NCBI GenBank assembly: GCA_963545085.1
Contig: CAUUHV010000001.1
Coordinates: forward strand, 1-64,000
DNA from: Catonella sp963545085
GTDB lineage: Bacteria; Bacillota; Clostridia; Lachnospirales; Lachnospiraceae
DNA: 64,000 nt
Direction of reading: 5' to 3'
Position numbers and translations under genes: made by a program. Under the pieces are notes generated by a model, which was not told the origin of the DNA, ran no database searches, and saw only the letters and a program-made list of their open reading frames with translations. Shown piece by piece: positions 26,397 to 34,394 of this stretch (position 1 is its first letter; each line of letters starts with the position of its first letter).

Positions 26397-27254
26397 TTAA
26401 TCAAGCTGATCCGCGGATTCATCTTTTGAAATTCGGTTATGAGCGAATGTACGCGTATTCTCGTTTATGTTACGGTTTACACAGGCTGTATATAGAATGT
26501 CTATCATATTTAATTGTGATATTCTTGAAGACATTGCACCGCTTCTATAAAGCTCCTCTGAGGCGACAACGTTTAGACAGCAGTTTGCGAACTGGAAAAT
26601 AGGAGAAGGATTGAATCTTGTTATTGCTATGATAGGAGTACCCTGTGCCTTGAGATACTCGGCACAACGCAAAATCTCCTCGGTACGCCCTGAATAACTG
26701 ATTATAATAGCCACATCTGTTGATTTGGCGTTTTTAGCGATGACATATTGAGAATGTATATCCTCACAACAGTAGCAGGGTTTGTCTATTCGAATAAATT
26801 TCAGATACGCGTCCTGAGCGACAAGCAAAGAAGCGCCCAACCCGAAAAGCAGTACCGATTCAGCCTTGCATATACAGTCTACCGCCTGTTTGAGAACATC
26901 CTGATCTACAATCTTCATCGATTCTTCAAGGGATGTAATATTGCGATAAGTGATTTTTTCTATAATATCTGAAAGCGTGCCGGAATATACGCGGTCGTTT
27001 CCTCTGGAGATTGCCTGTCCGCGCACGGCTAATTCATACATGACGGATTTCTGGAGATCTCTATATCCTTCAAAGCCTAATTTACGGCACAGTCGGACTA
27101 TGGTTGAGGGAGAGTTGTAGGAAAGCTCCGAAAGCTCCTTGATACTAAGTCTTGTGATTTCATCGGGATGGTCGAGTATGTAGTTAAGCGCGCCCTGCTC
27201 GGCACCGCTTGCAGTAACCCTGTACTGTTTTGCTCTTATAAGAACGCTTTTCAT
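26397..27254 (-). CDS. RpiR/MurR-family transcriptional regulator
   Basis: A 285-residue regulator: an N-terminal RpiR helix-turn-helix (LSIKELSELSYNSPSTIVRLC, residues about 34-54, of which the last part is the recognition helix) and a C-terminal SIS domain (LFGLGASLLVAQD, IISYSGRTEEIL) that binds a phosphosugar. MurR, the E. coli regulator of murQP, belongs here and responds to MurNAc-6-phosphate. The gene is convergent with the muropeptide operon and ends 30 bases from it, so it very likely controls it. I took the ATG at 27254, preceded by ACGGAG, over an upstream extension that is hydrophobic and unlike the family. Confidence 0.9.
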   Translation of the reverse strand: MKSVLIRAKQYRVTASGAEQGALNYILDHPDEITRLSIKELSELSYNSPSTIVRLCRKLGFEGYRDLQKSVMYELAVRGQAISRGNDRVYSGTLSDIIEKITYRNITSLEESMKIVDQDVLKQAVDCICKAESVLLFGLGASLLVAQDAYLKFIRIDKPCYCCEDIHSQYVIAKNAKSTDVAIIISYSGRTEEILRCAEYLKAQGTPIIAITRFNPSPIFQFANCCLNVVASEELYRSGAMSSRISQLNMIDILYTACVNRNINENTRTFAHNRISKDESADQLD

Positions 27255-27517
27255 TTTGTACTCCGTTTCTGCCGGATTTTCATGCAAAAATATATAAAAT
27301 AAGATTAGCATAATCAGTCTGAACAAGCAATAAAATCGAATCTGTCAAAAACGGCAGTGACAAACGCATTTGCGCAAATCCTTCAGACAGGCTTTCACCA
27401 TATTGGAAAATTTGGTTATAAATTAAACTTCGATTTCTTTTAGACATAACTCGTTTTTCTTTTTAAACCGCATTATTTTATACCTCTATAAATTCAGTTT
27501 TATTTTCGCGGAGGGTG

Positions 27518-27540
27518 AGTCTGTAATCTATGGCTTGAAT
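27518..27540 (+). repeat. Intergenic repeat, copy A
   Basis: AGTCTGTAATCTATGGCTTG followed by AAT. Similar to copies at 36725 (plus strand) and 57335 (minus strand), sharing the frame GGTCTGTgA..cAtGGC.TgAAT with mostly transition differences. All three are in non-coding spacers. Confidence 0.4.
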
Positions 27541-27702
27541 GTCGTGTTTTCCGCCGCGAAAAAATGTTTACTTTTATGCTCATTCTTCCTTGGTTCTCTT
27601 AGCGATAATTATATATTTTTCGGTTCTTTAATATCCCGATAAAACAAAGACTGATAGTATTTGTTTTTATCATACCATTAAAATGGAGGACTGTAAATAA
27701 AT

Positions 27703-27789
27703 ATGGATATTGTAAAAGTTTTCGGAGATAATTTGCGAAAATATAGGAATCATGCAAAAACCGGGGCTTTGATTTTTGAGGCAACTTAA
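27703..27789 (+). pseudogene. Remnant of an XRE-type regulator
   Basis: A 28-codon frame with GGAGG about 14 bases upstream. Its start MDIVKVFGDNLRKYR is typical of the first helix of XRE regulators (GxNLRKYR), but the frame then degenerates and stops. Downstream, a phrase ESEYDEYIENSKIP appears in a frame without a start. I read this as the stump of a lost gene. It could instead be a short peptide gene. Confidence 0.4.
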
Positions 27790-27887
27790 AAGTATAATTT
27801 GCCGTAAACAGCCGATAACAGAGGTTATTTTTTAATTAAAAGTGAATCTGAATATGACGAATATATTGAAAACTCAAAAATTCCGTC

Positions 27888-27916
27888 TTGACAACCAGAG
27901 AAAACGTATGTACAAT
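27888..27916 (+). promoter_or_regulatory. Promoter of the Mn/Zn ABC transporter operon
   Basis: TTGACA (27888-27893), 17 bases, TACAAT (27911-27916). Near-consensus and 75 bases upstream of the binding-protein gene. Confidence 0.82.
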
Positions 27917-27927
27917 TACCACGAAAG

Positions 27928-27941
27928 TAAGGTATGCCTAA
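27928..27941 (+). promoter_or_regulatory. DtxR/MntR-like operator
   Basis: TAAGGTATGCCTAA, an imperfect palindrome close to the TTAGG....CCTAA boxes bound by DtxR-family metal repressors. It lies 11 bases after the -10, over the expected transcription start, so metal-loaded repressor would block the promoter. A DtxR/MntR-type gene is the last of this operon (31736). Confidence 0.65.
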
Positions 27942-27990
27942 CAATTAAACGCGTGAAAAATTTAAGACAGTTAAGGAGAATAAAAAATAA

Positions 27991-28932
27991 ATGAAAAAGG
28001 CGATTTTATTTTTGGCTTTAGGAGTATTTTTACTCACAGGCTGCGGTAAAAAGGCGGGGGATACTGCCGGAAGTTCGGCAAAATCCGCTGACAGCGGTAA
28101 AAAGACGGTAACGGTAACAACCTCGTTTTTGTATGATATGGTACATGAACTTGCGGGAGATGCGGTAAACAGAGAGCTTATAATACCTGCGGGAGAGGAT
28201 CCTCATCTTTATGTAGCCAAGCCTGAGGATTTAAAGAAGATAGAGAAAGCCGATTTACTGCTTTTCCACGGACTTCATTTTGAGGGTAAGATGCAGGAAG
28301 TGCTTGAGAAAAAGGGATACGCGGTTGCAAGCACCTTTCCGGAGGAAAAGGTCGGCAGGATGGAAGAGGACGGTAACACTATCATAGACCCTCACTTCTG
28401 GTTTGATGTCGACCTTTATAAAGAGGCAACAAAGAACGCAAGCGAAAAGCTTATTGAGCTTCTTCCGGAGGAAAAAGATAACATAACGAAAAAAACCGAA
28501 GCATATTTAGCGGAGCTTACTAAACTTGACGAGGAAAATAAGGAATCGCTCGCATCCATACCTGAGGGACAGAGGTATCTTATAACTCCTCACGACGCTT
28601 TCAACTATTTCTCAAGAAGATACGGAATAGATGTGGTTGCTCCGCAGGGAGTAAGTACCGATTCCGAGGTTGCTAATAAGGATCTTGAAGATACCGTGGA
28701 TTTTATAGTTGAGCATAAGGTAAAGGCGATTTTTGCGGAATCGACAACGGATCCGGCAAGAATGGAAAAGCTTAAGGAAGCGTGCAAGGCAAAAGGCTTT
28801 GACGTTAAAGTGGTAAAGGGTGACGGAAATGAGCTTTTTTCCGACTCGCTTGCTCCTGAGGGAGAAGACGGAGATACTTATATAGCTATGTATAAGCATA
28901 ATATAAAGCTTATAACGGACAATTTGAAATAA
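27991..28932 (+). CDS. Mn/Zn ABC transporter binding lipoprotein (ZnuA/TroA cluster)
   Basis: A 313-residue cluster 9 metal-binding lipoprotein; lipobox cysteine at residue 18 (FLLTGC). Likely metal ligands: the histidines in EDPHLY, DPHFWFD and TPHDAFNYF, and a C-terminal aspartate in the EGEDGDTYIAMYKHN region. Three histidines plus aspartate is the TroA/ZnuA pattern rather than the His-His-Glu-Asp of PsaA. The His-rich loop of zinc-specific ZnuA is absent. VAPQGVSTDSEVA is common in manganese or broad Mn/Zn transporters. The DtxR/MntR-type regulator at the end of the operon favours manganese. AAGGAG lies 11 bases upstream of the ATG. Confidence 0.88.
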   Translation: MKKAILFLALGVFLLTGCGKKAGDTAGSSAKSADSGKKTVTVTTSFLYDMVHELAGDAVNRELIIPAGEDPHLYVAKPEDLKKIEKADLLLFHGLHFEGKMQEVLEKKGYAVASTFPEEKVGRMEEDGNTIIDPHFWFDVDLYKEATKNASEKLIELLPEEKDNITKKTEAYLAELTKLDEENKESLASIPEGQRYLITPHDAFNYFSRRYGIDVVAPQGVSTDSEVANKDLEDTVDFIVEHKVKAIFAESTTDPARMEKLKEACKAKGFDVKVVKGDGNELFSDSLAPEGEDGDTYIAMYKHNIKLITDNLK

Positions 28933-28947
28933 CCAAGTGAATATAAG

Positions 28948-28987
28948 AGCCGTCTTGTTGTCTTAAAATTGTGACAAGGCGGCTTTT
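28948..28987 (+). terminator. Hairpin between metal-binding protein and ATPase genes
   Basis: AGCCGTCTTGT and ACAAGGCGGCT pair over 11 bases with one G-T, followed by TTTT. It looks like a partial terminator, and the ATPase gene starts 11 bases later. Expected effect: more binding protein than membrane complex. Confidence 0.7.
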
Positions 28988-28998
28988 GGAGATTAAAA

Positions 28999-29724
28999 AT
29001 GGAAGAAGTAATCATAAAAGTTGAGGATTTGACTATCGCTTATCATGATAAACCCGTACTTTGGGATAATGACGTAAATATTGTCAAAAATTCCATAACG
29101 GCTGTCATAGGGCCTAACGGAGCCGGAAAATCAACCCTTATAAAGGGAATTTTGGGGCTTCAGAAAAAGCTTTCCGGCGAAATACTTATAATGGGAGAGC
29201 CGTTTAAAAGGGTGCAGAAAAAGATAAACTATATTCCTCAGGCTTCGGCGGTAAACTGGGATTTTCCTACTACGGTGCTCGATGTCGTGCTTATGGGAAG
29301 GTATGTACATTTAGGTTGGATAAAAAGGCCGGGTAAAAAGGACGTGGAAATAGCGAAAAAGGCTATTGAAAGGATAGGGCTTTCCGACTTTAAGAGCAGG
29401 CAGATATCCCAGCTTTCCGGCGGACAGAGGCAGAGAGTATTTATAGCGAGAGCGATTGCGCAGGATGCGGAAATATACTTCATGGACGAGCCGCTTGCGG
29501 GAGTTGACAAGGTTACGGAAAAGGTGATGGTGGACTTTTTCAAAGAAGAGCAGAAAAGGGGAAAGACTTTTGTGGTGGTTCATCATGACCTTGCAACCAT
29601 AAAGGAATATTTCGATCATGTTGTAATCCTTAATAAAAAGGTTATAGCCGAAGGAAAGGTCGCGGACGCATTTACCAAAGAAAACCTTGAAAAGGCTATG
29701 ATGATAGGAGACAGAAATGCTTGA
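28999..29724 (+). CDS. Mn/Zn ABC transporter ATPase
   Basis: A 241-residue ATPase of the ZnuC/MntB/TroB type: Walker A GPNGAGKST near 37-45, Q-loop in YIPQASAVNWDFPTTVLDVV (typical of metal transporters), signature LSGGQRQRVFIA, Walker B YFMDEPLAGVD, switch VVHHDLAT. It overlaps the first permease gene by 8 bases, indicating coupled translation. Confidence 0.93.
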   Translation: MEEVIIKVEDLTIAYHDKPVLWDNDVNIVKNSITAVIGPNGAGKSTLIKGILGLQKKLSGEILIMGEPFKRVQKKINYIPQASAVNWDFPTTVLDVVLMGRYVHLGWIKRPGKKDVEIAKKAIERIGLSDFKSRQISQLSGGQRQRVFIARAIAQDAEIYFMDEPLAGVDKVTEKVMVDFFKEEQKRGKTFVVVHHDLATIKEYFDHVVILNKKVIAEGKVADAFTKENLEKAMMIGDRNA

Positions 29725-30610
29725 TATGGAGATTTTGACCGGCTACTCCTTTATAATAGTAGCGATAGGAACCTTTCTTCTTGCGGTGGCTGCGGGAGCC
29801 GTGGGTTGTATAACGGTACTTAAAGGTCAGTCACTTATAGGCGATGCAATAGGGCATTCCGCTTTTCCCGGAATAGTCCTCGCTTTTATGCTATGTCTAC
29901 AGAGAGATCCGGCTATACTTATTTTGGGAGCAATCGTGTCGGGAGCGGTGGCGTTTATATCCATACAGACTATAAACGCGAACTCAAAGCTTGATCTTGA
30001 TGCTATACTGGCAGTTATTTTATCTTCATTTTTCGGTTTCGGCATGGTGCTTAAAAGCCATATACAGGGAAATCCGGATTATGCGGGCGCCTCGCAGTCG
30101 GGACTTCAGAACTATATTTTCGGGCAGGCGGCATATATAATGTCGGAGGACGTGAGGATAATTTTATTCGTGGGAGTGATTTCGTTACTCTTATTGATTC
30201 TTTTCTATAAGGAAATAAAAGTATTTTTATTTGATGAAACATACTCAAAGACAATAGGGCTTAAGACCACACTTTTATACGGTATTATCCTTTTAATGAC
30301 AATGAGCATTATCGCTACCGGATTAAAGCTTGTGGGTGCCATTCTCATATCTTCGCTTCTTATAGTTCCTGCGATAACGGCTATGCAGTGGAGCAATAAA
30401 TTTCATATAGTGCTTATAATAGCAGGGCTTACAGGAGGTGTCTCGGCATTTATAGGAACATATATTTCAACCGCTTATAACGGAATGAGTACGGGAGCGA
30501 CCATCATCCTTATAATGAGTATATTTGCGCTTATATCTCTTATAATCGGACCGCACGGTATGATAGCCAATTTAAGAATGAGAAGGAAGGAGAATAAATA
30601 CGATGAATGA
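29717..30610 (+). CDS. Mn/Zn ABC transporter permease 1
   Basis: A 297-residue ABC-3 family permease with eight or nine helices. The conserved GDAIGHSAFPGIVLAF near residues 37-52 and LVGAILISSLLIVPAITAM are hallmarks of ZnuB/MntC/TroC proteins. GGAG lies six bases before the ATG, and the gene overlaps both neighbours by 8 bases. It probably forms a heterodimer with the next permease. Confidence 0.92.
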   Translation: MLDMEILTGYSFIIVAIGTFLLAVAAGAVGCITVLKGQSLIGDAIGHSAFPGIVLAFMLCLQRDPAILILGAIVSGAVAFISIQTINANSKLDLDAILAVILSSFFGFGMVLKSHIQGNPDYAGASQSGLQNYIFGQAAYIMSEDVRIILFVGVISLLLLILFYKEIKVFLFDETYSKTIGLKTTLLYGIILLMTMSIIATGLKLVGAILISSLLIVPAITAMQWSNKFHIVLIIAGLTGGVSAFIGTYISTAYNGMSTGATIILIMSIFALISLIIGPHGMIANLRMRRKENKYDE

Positions 30611-31739
30611 TTTGTTGATTTATTTTCAAATATCTTACGAATCTCTCCTGGTACTTATCATGACTTCTATAACCTGTGCTATAATCGGTTCGTTTTTGGT
30701 GCTCAGAAAACTTTCGATGGTTTCCGACGCAATTTCTCATACTGTGCTTTTAGGCATAGTAGCGGCATTTTTTATAGTAAATGACGTTTCGTCACCGCTT
30801 CTAATTGCCGGAGCGGCGCTTTTCGGCGTTATTACGGTATTCGCGATAGAAATGCTTTCCGGTACGGGACTTGTAAAAAACGATGACGCGGTTGGTATAG
30901 TTTTTCCTATGTTTTTTGCGCTTGCGGTAATTCTTATAACAAAGTTCGCGGGAAATGTTCATCTTGATACCGATATAGTCCTGATGGGAGAGGTCATCAT
31001 GGCTCCGCTTAACAGGATGGAGATTTTGGGAATTTCAATGCCTAAGGCATTATTCCAGATGTCGGTTTTATTTGTGGTAAATCTTGTATTTATTACAGTA
31101 TTTTTCAAAGAGCTTAAAATAACAACCTTCGATAAAGAGTTCGCGATGGTATCGGGTTTTTCATCGGTGGTACTTTTTTACGCGCTTATGACGCTTTCGT
31201 CGATGACGGCGGTAGTAGCCTTCGATGCGGTGGGAGCGGTGCTTGTAGTATCCTTTCTTATAACTCCGGGAGCGGCGGCTTATCTTATTACGAAGGATTT
31301 AAAGAAAATGATAGCCGTTTCATGTTTATATGCCGTAATAAATTCTTTAACAGGATATTCGCTCGCTATGCTTTTAAATGTGTCAATGTCGGGAATGACG
31401 GCTGCTGTAGCGGGTGGAAGTTTTTTCCTTACCTTCCTGTTCTGCAAAGAGGGCTTTATAACAAGGGTAATATTAAGAATAAGAAATAAAAGAGAATTCG
31501 GGCTTGACCTTATGACGATGCATATTGGAAACCACATGGGACAGTCTGCGGAAAAATCCGAATTAGGACTTGCTACAATTAAAAATCATCTCAAATGGAA
31601 GCAAAAGGATATAGAAAATCGGGCGAAAAAGCTGATTGAAAGAGATATTGTATATATAGATAAAAATTTAAATATATACAGACTTACAGAAAAGGGAGAA
31701 ATGAGGTATAATAAACTAAAATTTGATTACGGGATGTGA
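30603..31739 (+). CDS. Mn/Zn ABC permease 2 with C-terminal winged-helix domain
   Basis: A 378-residue protein. Residues 1 to about 285 are an ABC-3 permease (SMVSDAISHTVLLGIV, then AVLVVSFLITPGAAAYL). The last 80 or so residues are soluble and look like a winged helix: LGLATIKNHLKWKQKDIENRAKKLIERD (in part) followed by the wing YIDKNLNIYRLTEKGEMRYN, similar to the DNA-binding part of DtxR/MntR proteins. Some Bacillus and Treponema metal permeases have comparable tails. The tail might sense or regulate, or be a relic of fusion with a duplicate of the adjacent regulator gene. The stop overlaps the GTG start of that gene. Confidence 0.88.
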   Translation: MNDLLIYFQISYESLLVLIMTSITCAIIGSFLVLRKLSMVSDAISHTVLLGIVAAFFIVNDVSSPLLIAGAALFGVITVFAIEMLSGTGLVKNDDAVGIVFPMFFALAVILITKFAGNVHLDTDIVLMGEVIMAPLNRMEILGISMPKALFQMSVLFVVNLVFITVFFKELKITTFDKEFAMVSGFSSVVLFYALMTLSSMTAVVAFDAVGAVLVVSFLITPGAAAYLITKDLKKMIAVSCLYAVINSLTGYSLAMLLNVSMSGMTAAVAGGSFFLTFLFCKEGFITRVILRIRNKREFGLDLMTMHIGNHMGQSAEKSELGLATIKNHLKWKQKDIENRAKKLIERDIVYIDKNLNIYRLTEKGEMRYNKLKFDYGM

Positions 31740-32161
31740 TAAACTTGAATTCAAGCAGACAGGATTATCTTCAGGCTATATACAGGCTTTCTTTTAAGAG
31801 GGGCTATACCACCAACAAAGAAATTACAGGGTATCTTAAAATCTCAAAAGCTTCCGTCAGCGAAATGATAAAAAAACTTGAAGCCGACGGCAAGCTTAAA
31901 CTGGAAAAAAATAACATTTCACTTTCCGCGGAGGGAGAAAAAGAGGCGAAAACCGTCCTCTCAAAGCACAGAATCTGGGAATATTTTCTTGTGGAGGTCT
32001 TGAAAATGGAGCAGTCAATGGTGCATGGTCAGGCGGATCTCCTTGAGCATGTCACAAGTAACGAGCTTCGCGACGCTCTTAATAAATATTTAGGCTATCC
32101 TACCGTAAGTCCGAACGGAAAATTTATTTACGAAAATATGGAAGGGAAAGAGAAAGAATAA
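31736..32161 (+). CDS. DtxR/MntR-type metal-dependent regulator
   Basis: A 141-residue protein: winged helix (YTTNKEITGYLKISKASVSEMIKKLE, in part) and the DtxR dimerisation helices. Compared by eye with B. subtilis MntR, ligand positions appear as Asp-x-x-Gln in SRQDYLQAIYRL (MntR has Asp-x-x-Glu), His in LSKHRIWEYFL, and Asp..Glu-His in ADLLEHV. The Gln for Glu11 is a departure that could change metal preference. I take the GTG at 31736, overlapping the permease stop; a TTG at 31745 is an alternative. It probably represses its own operon through the box at 27928. Confidence 0.85.
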   Translation: MINLNSSRQDYLQAIYRLSFKRGYTTNKEITGYLKISKASVSEMIKKLEADGKLKLEKNNISLSAEGEKEAKTVLSKHRIWEYFLVEVLKMEQSMVHGQADLLEHVTSNELRDALNKYLGYPTVSPNGKFIYENMEGKEKE

Positions 32162-32195
32162 AAATAATTGTTTTTAAGAATATTATCAAATATAC

Positions 32196-32255
32196 CCCAC
32201 TTTATCCACAGTCCGAGGTACAATATGGGCGGGAGTTAAAGAGGGGATTTTTTTG
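32196..32255 (+). terminator. Terminator after the metal transporter operon
   Basis: CCCCACTTTA pairs with TAAAGAGGGG (one mismatch) across a long loop of about 32 bases, followed by seven T residues after GGGGA. The loop is long, so a different fold in the 32196-32247 interval may form the actual stem. Confidence 0.6.
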
Positions 32256-32310
32256 TTCAATAGGATATAAGATGCTGAAAGCGACTCGGGACAAGGGGGC
32301 TTTACACGTG

Positions 32311-32319
32311 TGGTATAAT
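32311..32319 (+). promoter_or_regulatory. Extended -10 promoter before the mgtC-like gene
   Basis: TGGTATAAT, a perfect TATAAT with the extended TGn element; no good -35 is visible. It lies 50 bases upstream of the start at 32369 and probably drives the four-gene unit that runs to manA. Confidence 0.55.
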
Positions 32320-32368
32320 ACTATTATCAAATTCAAGTAAAATTAAAGAAGGGAGAAAGTGTATTGTT

Positions 32369-33034
32369 ATGGGGTTTTCAAATTGGGAGTTTGCGTTAAG
32401 GATTGTGCTGTCGTCTGTATGCGGCTGCATAATAGGGCTTGAGAGAAGCCACCGCCAGAAGGGGGCGGGGATTCGAACACATTCAATAGTGGCATTGGGG
32501 AGTGCGCTTATGATGATTGTGTCGAAATATGCTTTTTTTGATGTAGTGATTTTTGAAAGTATAAGCCTTGATGCGTCCCGTATAGCGGCTAATATTATAA
32601 CAGGAATAAGTTTCGTCGGCGCAGGAATTATTTTTGCAAGAGGTTATACTATAACAGGACTTACAACGGCTTCGGGAATATGGGCAACAGCCGGAGTAGG
32701 TATGGCTTTGGGCGGAGGAATGTATGAGATAGGCTTGTTTTCAACAGGTCTGATTGTTCTTGTTCAAATGATGATGCACGGATTTTTGGCAAAGCTTGAA
32801 CGTACTACCTCGCACGAAATCGGAGTGGTACTGTATGATAATAAAGGAGCGATTGAAAGGCTGAGGAAACAGCTTGAGGCTGAAGGAATTGTATTTAACA
32901 GCAGCCATATAGACAGGATAGAGGACAGAACCGTTATGATTCAGTTTACTATAAGAGATGTTCCGCAGGATAAGGTGGAACAGGTTTTGGCGAAGCTTAC
33001 GGATAATGAGGAAATTAAGTCGATAGTGAGATAA
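32369..33034 (+). CDS. MgtC/SapB family membrane protein
   Basis: A 221-residue protein: four to five N-terminal helices with the MgtC motif GCIIGLERSHRQKGAGIRTH near residues 18-37 and ANIITGISFVGAGIIF, then a soluble C-terminal ACT-like domain of about 75 residues. MgtC proteins are linked to growth in low magnesium and to modulation of the F-type ATPase; the biochemical role in Gram-positives is unclear. It is the first gene of a unit with aroA, an M18 peptidase and manA, spaced by 24, 13 and 12 bases. Confidence 0.9.
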   Translation: MGFSNWEFALRIVLSSVCGCIIGLERSHRQKGAGIRTHSIVALGSALMMIVSKYAFFDVVIFESISLDASRIAANIITGISFVGAGIIFARGYTITGLTTASGIWATAGVGMALGGGMYEIGLFSTGLIVLVQMMMHGFLAKLERTTSHEIGVVLYDNKGAIERLRKQLEAEGIVFNSSHIDRIEDRTVMIQFTIRDVPQDKVEQVLAKLTDNEEIKSIVR

Positions 33035-33058
33035 AAATTTTATACGGCGGGAGAGTGT

Positions 33059-34381
33059 ATGAGCGAGGATAAATACAGGGTTAAGCCTGTTTACGGCAAA
33101 AAACCCGTTATAAATGTAAAAGTGCCGGGTTCAAAAAGCATAACGAACAGGGCGCTCCTTATAGCGGCTTTGGCAAAAGGAAAAACTGTATTGCAGGCTC
33201 CTCTTTTTTCAAATGACTCGCTCGATATGATAAGGGCTTTAAAAACGCTCGGTATAAGAATAGAAGAAAATGAAAAAGATGAAAAAATTGTAATTTACGG
33301 CTGCGGTGGGGAGCTTCCGGAAAAGGAGGCTTCCTTAAATGTAGGGAGCGCGGGAACCGCTGCAAGGTTTTTAACGGCACTTTTAAGCTTTTCGGGAGGA
33401 TTTTATAAATTGGATGCTTCCGAACAGATGAGAAAAAGACCTATGAAACCGCTTATAGAGGCTTTAAGAAGTATAGGGGTCAGGATTACCTGCCATGAAA
33501 GTGAGGGCTATTTTCCTTTTACGGTAGACGGAAGAGGTGTAACGGGGGGCAGACTTAGACTTGACACGACGGTAAGCAGTCAGTTTTTAAGCGCCGTGCT
33601 TATGGCGGGGACGCTTCTTAAAGAAGGTATATCGGTGGAAATCACAGGCAGAACGGCGCTTCCTTATGTGGAGATGACTGTTCAGGTTATGGAGGCCTTT
33701 GGAGGAAAGGTTGTAAAAAGCGTTTCAGAAAGCGGAGCGGTAAGCCTTACGGTAAAGCCTGCGGACAGTTATACGGGCAGGGTTTATGATATAGAGCCGG
33801 ATATTTCGGCGGCATGTTATTTTTACGCAGCAGCGGCTTTGCTTGGGACTTCGGCTGTAGTTGAAGGGGTGCGAGAGAACAGCATACAGGGAGATATAAA
33901 ATTTTTAGAGGTATTAAAGGCCTTAGGCTGTAGGGTGAATGAAAGAAAAGAGGGCTTAAAGGTAATCGGTCCCGAGAACGGTATTTATAACGGGATAGAG
34001 GCGGATTTGAACAGCTTTTCGGATCAGACAATGACCCTTTCCGCTCTTTCTGTATTTGCCAAAACCCCGGTTAAAATTACCGGAATTTCTCATATACGAT
34101 ATCAGGAAACGGACAGGATTTCGGCGATAAAAGCTGAGGTGGAGAGACTTGGCTTAAGGTGCGAAGCGGGAGAGGGAGACTTAACCGTTTTTCCGGATGA
34201 GGATAGCAAAGGGAGCCTTAAAGAAACGGAAATAGAAACTTATAATGATCACCGCATGGCTATGGCATTTGCTCTTGTAGGACTTCGCAGAGAGGGTATA
34301 ATAATAAAAAATCCGGGCTGTGCGGCAAAAACCTTTAAGAATTATTTTGAGATTTTGAATGAGATTACGGCAGAGGCGTAA
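33059..34381 (+). CDS. aroA: 3-phosphoshikimate 1-carboxyvinyltransferase (EPSP synthase)
   Basis: A 440-residue two-domain inside-out barrel enzyme that joins PEP and shikimate-3-phosphate in the aromatic amino acid pathway. Motifs: PGSKSITNRALLIAAL near residues 22-37 (substrate lysine and arginine), NVGSAGTAARFLTALL near 95-110 (PEP loop with its glycine kept), SFSDQTMTLSALS (catalytic aspartate), and ETYNDHRMAMAFAL near the C-terminus. The start ATG follows GGCGGGAGAG. No other shikimate gene is in the window, so it is away from its pathway partners. Confidence 0.95.
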   Translation: MSEDKYRVKPVYGKKPVINVKVPGSKSITNRALLIAALAKGKTVLQAPLFSNDSLDMIRALKTLGIRIEENEKDEKIVIYGCGGELPEKEASLNVGSAGTAARFLTALLSFSGGFYKLDASEQMRKRPMKPLIEALRSIGVRITCHESEGYFPFTVDGRGVTGGRLRLDTTVSSQFLSAVLMAGTLLKEGISVEITGRTALPYVEMTVQVMEAFGGKVVKSVSESGAVSLTVKPADSYTGRVYDIEPDISAACYFYAAAALLGTSAVVEGVRENSIQGDIKFLEVLKALGCRVNERKEGLKVIGPENGIYNGIEADLNSFSDQTMTLSALSVFAKTPVKITGISHIRYQETDRISAIKAEVERLGLRCEAGEGDLTVFPDEDSKGSLKETEIETYNDHRMAMAFALVGLRREGIIIKNPGCAAKTFKNYFEILNEITAEA

Positions 34382-34394
34382 GGAGGAAGATAAA

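Larger units (their letters stand above)
27255..27990. other. 736-base gap with gene remnant and repeat copy
   Basis: No intact gene. It contains a copy of a dispersed intergenic repeat (27518-27540) flanked by the inverted repeat TTTTCGCGG...CCGCGAAAA, a short open frame at 27703 resembling the start of an XRE regulator, and the promoter of the metal transporter at 27888. The base composition is low-GC with many stops in all frames, as in decayed sequence. Confidence 0.5.

Noticed and set aside
33346..33390. Altered PEP loop of aroA (phenylalanine where E. coli has Pro101), hinting at glyphosate tolerance
   Set aside because: The glycine equivalent to Gly96 is kept, and the next positions vary widely among Firmicutes enzymes, so the change says little about tolerance.
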